The notes below the pieces were generated by a model. It did no database searches. It had not been told where the DNA came from and saw only the letters and a program-made list of their open reading frames with translations. The translations under genes were made by a program, and so were the position numbers. 64,000 nt of DNA from Pseudomonadota bacterium. Lineage in GTDB: Bacteria > Pseudomonadota > Gammaproteobacteria > Burkholderiales > Burkholderiaceae_B. This document shows, in pieces, positions 1 through 7,434 of the stretch. Positions within the stretch are counted from its first letter, which is position 1; the number at the start of each line of letters is the position of its first letter. The stretch covers positions 1 to 64,000 of the forward strand of contig JAEXRL010000009.1 in the NCBI GenBank assembly GCA_023440825.1, given 5' to 3'.

Positions 1-1023
1 GGGTTGTGGGTTTGCGTATCGTGGTTGGGGCAGGCGCGAGCTTTGCGGGCGCACGACAGAGGAGATGCGCCCTCCTGTGTACAGCGGAATGCTAAGTTCC
101 AGCCCCACTGAGCTATTTAAAGAGCGCGGGCCGCCTTGTTGGTTGTATAGGGCCTGATCACTGCCGCTGCCAGTTTGCGCTTTTAGGCTGACGGTAGGTT
201 GATGCTCAGCATTGGCGGCTGCCAGACGCTTTTCTGCGGCTTGGGCAAGCAGCTCTTGCCTATACACCTGTAAATTTTGTTCACTGGCTTGTTCGGTCCA
301 GGCTTGCGTGTTCTGGGGGGTAGGCTGTGGTAGCCGAACCTCAGGGTCAAGCGGTGCCAGTTTGTTGACGGGCTCTAGGATTAGACCGCTAAGCCTATCG
401 CGGGCTACTTGCAGTTCATTGTCGGTACTTAGAATCTGGGCACGGATCAGGTCTAGTCTTGATTGTGCTTCGTAGCTGTCAGTGATTGTGGCACCGCCGA
501 GCTCGAACATTTGTTTGGCAGCATCCAGTTGCTCCTGTATCGCATCGCGCTGCGCGTGCAGCGTATATCGTTGATCCTCTGCGCTAAGCACATCAAAGTA
601 GGCTTGACTGACGCTCAGCATAAGATCTTGCCGGGCTTGTGCTAGTTGTAAGTCTGCCGCTTGGGCCTGTAGCTGCGCTTGATCTAGTCTAGACCAGGCT
701 GCGCGATCGTATAGGGACTGGCTTAAGCTTAAGGACCAGTTCGCACGCTCTTGATTGTTGTGGCGTGACCAGTTGCTGTGCTGACGCCTATCCAGCAGCT
801 CGGCACTGGTTTGAGCACTGAGCTGTGGTAGTAAGGCTGAGTTGGCCTGCTTAACCTGTTCCTGTTCGGCCTGCTGGCCAGCCTGAGAGGCGGCATAGGC
901 TGGATTACGGGTCTGGGCAAATTGCCAGGCCTGCAGCAGATCCAGCGCCAAAGCTTGCTGACTAATGGCCAACCCAAGGCTGATGCCACTGATAAGACGA
1001 AGCAAGAGACGCTGGTAGGCCAT
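1..1023 (-). CDS. tolC: TolC family outer membrane efflux/type I secretion protein (3' part outside window)
   Basis: Outer membrane channel of the TolC type, which forms the exit duct for tripartite efflux pumps or type I secretion. The frame stays open from the ATG at 1023 to the window edge, giving 341 residues without the C-terminus. Residues 1-26 form a signal peptide ending in a QQALA motif. What follows is the Gln/Ala-rich alpha-helical repeat of outer membrane efflux proteins, including AYFDVLSAEDQRYTLHAQRD and a run ending near TITDSYEAQSRLDLIRAQ, as in the first and second helical repeats of TolC. It starts 15 bases after the Pcm-like gene, and such methyltransferase-tolC pairs are common in betaproteobacteria. 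Its partner pump is not in the window; the RND operon at 18526-27441 has its own outer membrane component. Confidence 0.88.
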   Translation of the reverse strand, partial: MAYQRLLLRLISGISLGLAISQQALALDLLQAWQFAQTRNPAYAASQAGQQAEQEQVKQANSALLPQLSAQTSAELLDRRQHSNWSRHNNQERANWSLSLSQSLYDRAAWSRLDQAQLQAQAADLQLAQARQDLMLSVSQAYFDVLSAEDQRYTLHAQRDAIQEQLDAAKQMFELGGATITDSYEAQSRLDLIRAQILSTDNELQVARDRLSGLILEPVNKLAPLDPEVRLPQPTPQNTQAWTEQASEQNLQVYRQELLAQAAEKRLAAANAEHQPTVSLKAQTGSGSDQALYNQQGGPRSLNSSVGLELSIPLYTGGRISSVVRPQSSRLPQPRYANPQP

Positions 1024-1038
1024 AATGGATAGGTTTTA

Positions 1039-1722
1039 TTAGAACTTGAACTGTGACACTGCGGTACCACGTAAAGGCTTGATCAGTGTGTCGAATAATG
1101 GCGTGGTCTCGAAACTGGCCGCACTACTGCGAGTGACTCGAACAGCCGTCATGACCGGGTTTTGACCCACCACGATAACCAGACGTCCACCAATACAGAG
1201 CTGGTATTTCAGGGAGTCAGGAATAACAGGGACTGAGCCGGTGACCAGTATGGCGTCATATTCTGAGGTGCCCCAGCCTATGTGTGCATCGCCCACTTCC
1301 ACTTTTACGTTACGTACATTATTGCGTTGCAAGTTTTCTTGAGCAAAGGCGGCCAGTTTACTGTCGATCTCTATGCTGGTGACCTGCTGTGCTAAGTGAG
1401 CTAGGAGAGCGGCCTGGTAGCCAGACCCAGTCCCAATTTCTAGCACGTCATCGCTAGGTTTAAGCTGTAGTTCTTGGGTTAATTTGGCTTCAAGCTTAGG
1501 CGACAGCATAGTCTCGTTGGTGTTCACGGAATTGATGAGCAAGGGCAGCTCAGTATCCGAAAACGCCATGGCTTGCATATTAGCCGGCACGTAGCGTTCA
1601 CGTGGTACCGCAAACAAGGCCTGCAACACGTTTTCGTCAAAGACGTTCCAGGGGCGAATCTGCTGTTCGACCATATAGTAGCGTGAGCGCTCAAGCTCAG
1701 ACATCGCAGTGATGAAGTTCAT
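1039..1722 (-). CDS. Protein-L-isoaspartate O-methyltransferase-like protein (divergent Pcm family)
   Basis: SAM-dependent methyltransferase of the Pcm family, 227 residues. Residues 93-102 hold the SAM-binding motif I, VLEIGTGSGY, followed by the usual Rossmann strands (TSIEID, VEVGDA, YDAILVTGSVP). Classical Pcm enzymes carry a GQTIS signature just before motif I for binding the isoaspartyl substrate. Here that place reads NTNETMLSP, so the repair activity is doubtful. The gene lies between mtnN and tolC and probably forms a unit with tolC, 15 bases downstream. The ATG at 1722 was chosen; the Met at residue 7 (position 1704) is an alternative. The family call is firm, the substrate is not. 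Confidence 0.85.
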   Translation of the reverse strand: MNFITAMSELERSRYYMVEQQIRPWNVFDENVLQALFAVPRERYVPANMQAMAFSDTELPLLINSVNTNETMLSPKLEAKLTQELQLKPSDDVLEIGTGSGYQAALLAHLAQQVTSIEIDSKLAAFAQENLQRNNVRNVKVEVGDAHIGWGTSEYDAILVTGSVPVIPDSLKYQLCIGGRLVIVVGQNPVMTAVRVTRSSAASFETTPLFDTLIKPLRGTAVSQFKF

Positions 1723-1793
1723 AGCTTTCAGAAACCAAAACCTTGAAAAAAATCAATTATAAGCCAGGACTGCTTGCTGTATTCGTGCTGGCT

Positions 1794-2510
1794 TTAAGTT
1801 GTAACCGGGGCAACTTGAATGTGGGGCACCATGAGCTGTAACAAAGCGCTGGCATTTTGGGCGGCCATCTTCAAGAATTGCTGAAAATCCAAGTGTGCAG
1901 AGTGATTTGCCTGGTCCGATATGGAGCGAATGGCAAGAAATGGAATCTGATTCAAACTGCAGACTTGAGCAAGACTAGCACTTTCCATTTCACAGGCCAA
2001 GGCTTGAAATGTGTATGCTAACCATTTTATTTTATCGTTACAGGCAATGAATTGATCGCCAGTCACAATCGTACCCGTGGAGCAACGCAAATGCGGTAGT
2101 TGCGCGCTGGCTTGCTGGGCAAGCGCAAGAAGCTGCGGATCTGCGTCGTACGCCAGTTGAGGCATGCGAAACATATGCCCAACTGGCAGTCCCAGTGCTT
2201 GTAGGTCGATGTCGTGTTGGATTAGCTTGGCCCCGATGACAAGGTCTCCGGCTTGCAGATCAGCGTGTACGGCACCGGCTACACCGATATTGATCATGCA
2301 TGTGACCTGAAACTCAGAAATCAAGAGCTGGGCACAGGCGGCGGCATTGACTTTGCCAGCCCCGCATACCACGACTACGACAGCCTGTTGCCCGTAGCTG
2401 CCTTGATGAAACACCATGCCAGCCCGTTCCGTGGTCTGTACGTCCTGCAACTGCCCCAACACGTGTAGCAGCTCTTCTTGAAGCGCGACAACAATGGCTA
2501 GGCGGCTCAT
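1794..2510 (-). CDS. mtnN: 5'-methylthioadenosine/S-adenosylhomocysteine nucleosidase
   Basis: Cytoplasmic nucleosidase that cleaves methylthioadenosine and S-adenosylhomocysteine to adenine and the thioribose derivative, removing inhibitors of methylation and polyamine synthesis. The 238-residue frame has the N-terminal VALQEEL acid motif, the GVAGAVHADLQAGDLVIG core, the CEMESAS ribose-binding motif and the catalytic Asp in RSISDQAN. The ATG at 2510 is preferred over an in-frame start at 2543 because it overlaps the thiD stop as ATGA and begins exactly at the family N-terminus. It is translationally coupled to thiD. The link fits: SAM-dependent enzymes make the substrates, and metH recycles homocysteine nearby. 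Confidence 0.92.
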   Translation of the reverse strand: MSRLAIVVALQEELLHVLGQLQDVQTTERAGMVFHQGSYGQQAVVVVVCGAGKVNAAACAQLLISEFQVTCMINIGVAGAVHADLQAGDLVIGAKLIQHDIDLQALGLPVGHMFRMPQLAYDADPQLLALAQQASAQLPHLRCSTGTIVTGDQFIACNDKIKWLAYTFQALACEMESASLAQVCSLNQIPFLAIRSISDQANHSAHLDFQQFLKMAAQNASALLQLMVPHIQVAPVTT

Positions 2511-3346
2511 TTTATAGGATGCTGCAGAGCGGCCTGATTCCATACATTATGGAAATGATGCACTGGACCGTGCCCGCTTCCAACATCCAGCTCGCCGGAG
2601 CGGGCAATGGCGGTGTACAGGTAGTTCTTGGCCGCTAGGGCGGCATCTGGCACCGATTGATACTGTGGCAGCAAGGCTGCCAGCGCTGCAGATAAGGTGC
2701 AGCCGGTACCGTGGGTGTTTTTTGTGTCTATGCGTTGAGCAGGCATTTCTATCATACGATCGCCATCGTGCAATAAGTCTATGCAGTCCGAGCCGGGCAG
2801 GTGGCCACCTTTTAAAAACACCCAGCAATGTCTGGAGTCATTCATCAGGCGTCGCAGGCGTTCGGCCGCTTGACGCATTTCTTTTAGGGTTTCGACAGGT
2901 CTGGCGTCAAGCAGCACCCCGGCTTCAGGCAGGTTGGGAGTAATCATGCTGGCTTGCGGCACGAGCGCCTCACGCAGGGCGTTAACGGCAGATCGCTCAA
3001 GTAAATGATCGCCACTTTTTGCAATCATGACTGGATCCAGCACCAGATGTGCAGGCGCAAAGTGCGCCATGCGATCTGCCACAATACGCGTGACGTTTTC
3101 TTGTCCCAGCATGCCGATCTTAACGGCATCAATGCGCACATCGGCGAACAGGGTGTCGATTTGCAATTGCACAAAGTCTGCTGGAACCGGAGAAATACCC
3201 GTAACGCCTTGGGTGTTCTGGGCAGTGAGGGCAGCGATCACGGCATTAGCATAAGCGCCTAGCGCACTCATGGCTTTTACATCGGCGAGTATGCCGGCGC
3301 CGCCGGACGGGTCCACGCCGGCAATAGTGAGGGTATTAGGAATCAT
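2507..3346 (-). CDS. thiD: Hydroxymethylpyrimidine/phosphomethylpyrimidine kinase
   Basis: Ribokinase-fold kinase that phosphorylates HMP and HMP-P to HMP-PP, the pyrimidine half of thiamine. At 279 residues it is of normal length. It opens with TIAGVDPSGGAGILADVKA, the HMP-binding start of ThiD, has ITPNLPEAGVLL in the middle and closes with the anion-hole motif THGTGCTLSAALAAL. The C-terminus ends with the typical GHGPVHHFHN. It lies 6 bases after thiG and overlaps mtnN by 4 bases, so thiG-thiD-mtnN is very likely one transcript. Confidence 0.95.
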   Translation of the reverse strand: MIPNTLTIAGVDPSGGAGILADVKAMSALGAYANAVIAALTAQNTQGVTGISPVPADFVQLQIDTLFADVRIDAVKIGMLGQENVTRIVADRMAHFAPAHLVLDPVMIAKSGDHLLERSAVNALREALVPQASMITPNLPEAGVLLDARPVETLKEMRQAAERLRRLMNDSRHCWVFLKGGHLPGSDCIDLLHDGDRMIEMPAQRIDTKNTHGTGCTLSAALAALLPQYQSVPDAALAAKNYLYTAIARSGELDVGSGHGPVHHFHNVWNQAALQHPIK

Positions 3347-3352
3347 GGCCTA

Positions 3353-4162
3353 TCAAGAGGAACGGGAGTGAATCAGCCCTTCGGTAGGGGAGCTAGGGTC
3401 GGCATCGTAGTACTTGCGAGGAACGCGACCCGCCAGGTACGCGTTACGCCCCGCTTGCACACCTTGGTTCATGGCCAAAGCCATGCGCACAGGGTCATGC
3501 GCACCGGCAATGGCCGTATTCATGAGCACGCCATCGCAGCCCAATTCCATTGCTATCGTGGCATCCGAAGCCGTACCTACCCCGGCATCGACCAATACGG
3601 GTACTTTGCTTTGGTCCAGAATAAGGCGCAGGTTCCAGGGGTTGAGGATTCCCATGCCTGAACCGATTAAAGAGGCTAGGGGCATAATCGCTACACAGCC
3701 TATATCTTCTAGCATGCGTGCCTGGATGGGGTCGTCAGCGCAGTACACCATGACCTTGAATCCTTCATCCACCAAAGTTTTTGCCGCCACGAGCGTTTCT
3801 GGCATATTGGGGAACAGGTTGCCTGGGTCGCCCAGCACTTCGAGTTTAACTAGGTCGTGGCCGTCAAGCAGCTCGCGTGCCAGACGTAAAGTGCGCACGG
3901 CATCGTCAGCGGTGTAGCAGCCAGCGGTATTAGGTAACAAGGTGTACTTGGAAGGAGGTATATAGTCCAAGAGGCTGGGCTCATTGGCATTTTGCCCGAT
4001 ATTGGTACGACGTATGGCGACGGTGATGATTTCTGCGCCACTGGCCTCGATGGCAAGGCGAGTTTGTTCGAAGTCTTTGTATTTTCCCGTGCCGACTAAC
4101 AGGCGTGATTGATAGGTTTTACCGGCAAGTACAAAAGGGTCGTTTTGGCGAGTGAGAGTCAT
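3353..4162 (-). CDS. thiG: Thiazole synthase
   Basis: Thiazole synthase, which condenses deoxyxylulose-5-phosphate, dehydroglycine and ThiS-thiocarboxylate to the thiazole phosphate of thiamine. The 269-residue TIM barrel shows [10 protein letters not shown], the Arg-Arg turn AIRRTNIGQ, the Schiff-base lysine at residue 106 (VKLEVLGDP) and the phosphate-binding [10 protein letters not shown]. The partner thiS, usually just upstream, is not here: only 71 bases separate thiG from btuF, too few for it. No TPP-riboswitch core is visible before the gene, so it may be read through from btuBF or have its own promoter. Confidence 0.95.
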   Translation of the reverse strand: MTLTRQNDPFVLAGKTYQSRLLVGTGKYKDFEQTRLAIEASGAEIITVAIRRTNIGQNANEPSLLDYIPPSKYTLLPNTAGCYTADDAVRTLRLARELLDGHDLVKLEVLGDPGNLFPNMPETLVAAKTLVDEGFKVMVYCADDPIQARMLEDIGCVAIMPLASLIGSGMGILNPWNLRLILDQSKVPVLVDAGVGTASDATIAMELGCDGVLMNTAIAGAHDPVRMALAMNQGVQAGRNAYLAGRVPRKYYDADPSSPTEGLIHSRSS

Positions 4163-4233
4163 GGTGAAACAGTGAGCGTAAAAGCAGTAGTGACTGCGAA
4201 TCAGTCTGTGTAGATCAATACTACAAGGATAAT

Positions 4234-5211
4234 CTATTTCTGGCTTGCCCGTCTTTGTAGTTTTGCGCTGGGCAAGTCGTGTTGGTCAACTTGTGCGGAG
4301 GCGCTGTGGCGATATTGGTCTAGGGCGTCGCACAGCGTTTCCACCGCTAGTATCAGTCGTGGGCCTGGGCGGAATAAGTGGTCTGGGTCGATATTAATAA
4401 TAGCCTTGTCCGCCAAGGCGAGCTTACTTTGCCAGAATTGATGGCGTGCAGTGGCAGTTTCGGCCTGCTTGTACGCAGTAATTACGATTTGCGGCCGGCG
4501 TTTGAGTATGTCTTCTAGGTTGACGGTGAGTGCGGGAGCGCGGTAGTGCTCGTATATATTGCTTGCGCCACAGGTGCGCAGGACATGGCGGGTCAGGGGG
4601 TCGTTACCAAGAGTATATAAGGGCTCAGTGCCTGCCTCGATAAATACGCTCAGTGGGCGCTTTGCTTGGTGGGGTATGGCTTCAAGCTGGTCTAGCTTGA
4701 GCTGTAAAGCGTCAGCCTGTTGCTGGGCGCGTGGTCCGAGCATGAAGACCTGACCTGCTAGCCGTACTGCATCAACGATATCCTGCAGGGATTTGGGTTG
4801 TATAAAACGCACCTGCGTTCCTAGCTTGGTAAGCTGGGCTACTAGCTCAGGGCTGATCTGTTGCGTTTGCCAGGCCCAAACATGATCGGGCCGCAAGGCG
4901 AGCAAGGCTTCGTGGTTAATTTGTATTCCGCTACCCACCTGTTGTTTACGGCGTGCTTGATCGGGGTAGTCGCTGTAGTTGTCTACAGCCAGTATATGCG
5001 GGTCAGCACCAGCGAAAAATAGGATTTCTGTAGTATGGGGTGCCAGGCTGACCACATGGGGACGTTGGGCTGTGTCCGAGGACTGAGCCAAGGCTGGCAG
5101 TACACAATAGGCTGCCAGCCCCAGGAAAAACCTAAGCCAGACCTCATGGCACCAGCGAGGTACTGTGAGCCAGTGCCGTCCTTGAGCCAGGGGTCGGTTA
5201 GGTTTAGCCAC
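4234..5211 (-). CDS. btuF: Cobalamin ABC transporter periplasmic binding protein (BtuF-like)
   Basis: Class III periplasmic binding protein that hands vitamin B12 (or a related corrinoid) to an inner membrane ABC transporter. It has 325 residues. A positively charged N-terminus leads into the hydrophobic segment [19 protein letters not shown], a signal peptide with cleavage near residue 43. The mature part carries [18 protein letters not shown] and the SDYPDQARR region typical of BtuF. The start is a GTG at 5211, directly next to the btuB stop codon, so the two are co-translated. The btuC and btuD genes are not in the window. A metal-chelate binding relative is possible, but riboswitch and btuB context favour cobalamin. 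Confidence 0.85.
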   Translation of the reverse strand: MAKPNRPLAQGRHWLTVPRWCHEVWLRFFLGLAAYCVLPALAQSSDTAQRPHVVSLAPHTTEILFFAGADPHILAVDNYSDYPDQARRKQQVGSGIQINHEALLALRPDHVWAWQTQQISPELVAQLTKLGTQVRFIQPKSLQDIVDAVRLAGQVFMLGPRAQQQADALQLKLDQLEAIPHQAKRPLSVFIEAGTEPLYTLGNDPLTRHVLRTCGASNIYEHYRAPALTVNLEDILKRRPQIVITAYKQAETATARHQFWQSKLALADKAIINIDPDHLFRPGPRLILAVETLCDALDQYRHSASAQVDQHDLPSAKLQRRASQK

Positions 5212-7053
5212 TTACATGCGCCAGGCTAGGTTCAAGAATACGTTAGAGCCTTCTGAGTTGTAGCCATAGTAACGTTCGTAGGATTTGTTCAGTACGTTAT
5301 TCCAGCGTAGCTCAGCAGTCATGGTGGCGCTTAAGGGGTGGGAGGCGGTCAGGTTTAGTAGGCTGAAGCCACCCAAACGTTTCTCGCTGGTGTTTTCCAG
5401 GTCGCTAAAGCGCGAGCTGGTGTATTGGTACTCAGCTCCCAGTTTGAGCTGATCAAGGCTTTGCTCTATGGCTACACGGTAGCTTTGCTTGGCACGAAAA
5501 GGCAGAAATTTCCCTGTTTCGCGATTCTTTGCCTGCAAAAAGTCAGCATTGGCCCAGATGCGTGTGTTCGCAAACTGGTGCTCGCCGCTTAGGGATATGC
5601 CACGCAGGCGAGATTTATCAATATTGAAGTAGCCGTTTTGGATGTTTTCCCAGGCAATCAAATGCTTGACCGTGTTCTGATAGCCGGTGACAGTGATGCG
5701 GGTGCTATCGTCGTGGTACTGCGCCCGTAGCTCAGCGTTGCGTGACGTTTCAGCCTGTAGTTCGGGGTTAGCGCCCCACATACCATATAACTGACTAAAG
5801 AACGGTGTCTGGAACCCCGTATTGGCGGAGGCACCCACACTAAAATTAGGGTGAATATCTAGGTCGTAAGCCAGAGCTCCGGTTGTTTTTCCATATTGAG
5901 CGCTAATACGATCGTGGCGCACGCTTGCTTGCCAGCGGTGAATATCGTGTTGACCGCGATACAGCAAAGAGGCCGAGTTTGTATTGCGCCGCGTTTGTTG
6001 ATACTGGTCATCGGCAGTGATGCGTTCTTCTAAGCGCTCGAAAATTGCGCTGAGGTGATGATCCTTAGCTAGTTCAATGTCGTTTTGCCACGCGTAATTG
6101 CGTTGTAGCGTTGCATAAGCCCAGGATGGTGTCCAACCGTTAGGGGTGCGAGAATCGTAAGACTCTTTGCTTAAACCAAGGCTGAGCCTACTGCGCCAAA
6201 AGTCGCTCAGGCGGTTACTGCTGCTGAGTGTGTAGGCTTGCTGGTGATTCAGTACGGTGGCAGGGTGAGAAAACAGACCGTCGTCGTAGTCCCCGTTTAG
6301 GTAGGCACTGTAGGCGCTGGCATCAATGCGTTGATCCTTTGCCCACTCGTAGCCTAGGTTTCCGCTTGCCGAGGACAGGGTATAGCCATCTTTGTCGGGA
6401 TGGTAAGCCCAGGTGTCTTTTTCATTGCTAAGATTGTAGCCATCGCTATCTTCATAGGTGGCGCTAAAGCTGTAGTCCCAGGCCTTTTGCTTACCACCGA
6501 TGCCGGCACTGCTTTTGAATGTGTTCTGGCTGCCTAGACCTATATTGGTCCAGGCGTCATTGCCGTCTTCGGTTCGTTGGCGTTGTGTGATGATGTTAAT
6601 GACACCACCGATGGCATTTGAGCCGTATAGGCTGGATGCGGCACCGCGTAGTATTTCTATACGCTCTACAGAGGCTGGGTCAATTTGATTGAAGTTAGTA
6701 TTGCCTAGCATGCTGCTATTGATGCGCTGACCATTTAGCAAAACCAAGGTGTGGCTGGTGTTATTGCCACGTATCATTACGCCGCCGGGGCCCTGGCGAC
6801 CGCCTCCATCAGTGATCTGTATATCGGCCTGACGTGACAGTAACTCCAGCAATGAGCTTTGGCCGCTTGCTTGCAGTTGTTCGCGATCGATAAGGGAGAT
6901 GTCTCCCACCACAGTGTCCAGCGCTTGCGCGCTGCGCGCTGGTGTGACCACAATTTGATCAAGTTGGGAGACGGGTGAGGCGTGAGCGTGTGTTAACAGT
7001 GGGCACGCAGCCATGAGGGCGACCAAGGCGGGTCGTGAAGAAAATACAGACAT
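5212..7053 (-). CDS. btuB: TonB-dependent vitamin B12 outer membrane receptor
   Basis: TonB-dependent outer membrane channel for cobalamin, 613 residues. The start at 7053 is chosen because an AGGAAG ribosome binding site lies 5 bases upstream and the protein then begins with a proper signal peptide ending THAHA. The TonB box is near DQIVVTPAR, followed by the plug domain with LLSRQADIQITDGGG, VMIRGNNTSHTLVLLNG and the IEILRGAASSLYGSNAIGG signature. The rest is a beta barrel of alternating aromatic strands. It ends WRM rather than in the terminal Phe usual for BAM substrates. The gene is led by a cobalamin riboswitch, which makes the B12 assignment strong. Confidence 0.93.
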   Translation of the reverse strand: MSVFSSRPALVALMAACPLLTHAHASPVSQLDQIVVTPARSAQALDTVVGDISLIDREQLQASGQSSLLELLSRQADIQITDGGGRQGPGGVMIRGNNTSHTLVLLNGQRINSSMLGNTNFNQIDPASVERIEILRGAASSLYGSNAIGGVINIITQRQRTEDGNDAWTNIGLGSQNTFKSSAGIGGKQKAWDYSFSATYEDSDGYNLSNEKDTWAYHPDKDGYTLSSASGNLGYEWAKDQRIDASAYSAYLNGDYDDGLFSHPATVLNHQQAYTLSSSNRLSDFWRSRLSLGLSKESYDSRTPNGWTPSWAYATLQRNYAWQNDIELAKDHHLSAIFERLEERITADDQYQQTRRNTNSASLLYRGQHDIHRWQASVRHDRISAQYGKTTGALAYDLDIHPNFSVGASANTGFQTPFFSQLYGMWGANPELQAETSRNAELRAQYHDDSTRITVTGYQNTVKHLIAWENIQNGYFNIDKSRLRGISLSGEHQFANTRIWANADFLQAKNRETGKFLPFRAKQSYRVAIEQSLDQLKLGAEYQYTSSRFSDLENTSEKRLGGFSLLNLTASHPLSATMTAELRWNNVLNKSYERYYGYNSEGSNVFLNLAWRM

Positions 7054-7067
7054 TGAGCTTCCTGTGG

Positions 7068-7087
7068 GATATGCGTCCCCGCATATC
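7068..7087 (-). other. Hairpin just before the btuB ribosome binding site
   Basis: An 8-base inverted repeat (GATATGCG and CGCATATC) with a 4-base loop ends 6 bases before the AGGAAG Shine-Dalgarno sequence of btuB. It lies after the riboswitch terminator. It could modulate ribosome access or stabilise the mRNA 5' end; this role is inferred. Confidence 0.5.
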
Positions 7088-7123
7088 AAAAATAACACCC
7101 TTATTACAGCGGGTAGTAAGGGT
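7088..7123 (-). terminator. Intrinsic terminator of the btuB riboswitch (expression platform)
   Basis: Read on the minus strand, ACCCTTA pairs with TAAGGGT over 7 bases, extended by TAC/GTA past one mismatch, with a CCGCT loop. The run TTATTTTTG follows. It sits between the cobalamin aptamer and btuB, where a B12-responsive terminator is expected. Confidence 0.7.
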
Positions 7124-7140
7124 AAACAGTCAGGGGGTAA

Positions 7141-7271
7141 GGGCTGGTGTCGGGCTCCGTGCAAGCACGGGTACCGTTGCGGGGGCAGCACGATTGAAAG
7201 CTAGGCTTAGTCGTTTCCCATTTAACTTGTGGTCTGGGCGATGAATCACACCCCAGGGGCCAGCAAGCACC
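7141..7271 (-). promoter_or_regulatory. Cobalamin (AdoCbl) riboswitch controlling btuB-btuF
   Basis: Read on the minus strand, the leader contains the family landmarks in order. These are GGTGC at the 5' end (7271-7267), TTAAATGGGAA, the B12-box core GCTGCCCCCGCAACGGTA, a variable hairpin CCGTGCTTGCACGG, and the closing GAGCCCGACACCAGCC at 7141-7156. It lies about 90 bases before the btuB start and is followed by an intrinsic terminator. The expected behaviour is that bound cobalamin switches btuBF off by termination. Motifs are read directly; the folding is not computed. Confidence 0.93.
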
Positions 7272-7434
7272 TCTTTCCGAGTAGTAATTGTTACATGGCT
7301 AGCTGTTAAAGGTTAAGGGATTGCGTCGGTCAGGGGTACAAAGCGCTACAATTGTGGCGTGAATCCACCAATTAAGGCATTTGGCAATTTTTTGTTTGCG
7401 ATGCCTCGCTTATTGATCAACTTTGAGGTTTTGC
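7272..7434. other. Divergent promoter region and metH leader
   Basis: Spacer between the B12 riboswitch (minus) and metH (plus). The metH leader contains a possible hairpin: AGGCAT (7375-7380) with ATGCCT (7401-7406), extended by GCAA/TTGC around a T-rich loop. TTGCGT at 7321 and TACAAT at 7347 resemble promoter elements but are 20 bases apart, which is too far to call. No SAM or SAH riboswitch core was recognised. Confidence 0.4.

Noticed and set aside
212..645. Two plus-strand open frames of 60-87 codons
   Set aside because: They lie opposite the tolC reading frame, have no ribosome site and show the Cys/Ser-rich composition of antisense shadows.
4163..4233. Possible TPP riboswitch before thiG
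   Set aside because: The conserved CUGAGA and the GAUCUGGNUAAU-type core are absent and the gap of 71 bases is too short.
7321..7352. TTGCGT...TACAAT as metH promoter
   Set aside because: Spacing of 20 bases is outside the normal sigma70 range; kept only as a remark in the leader entry.
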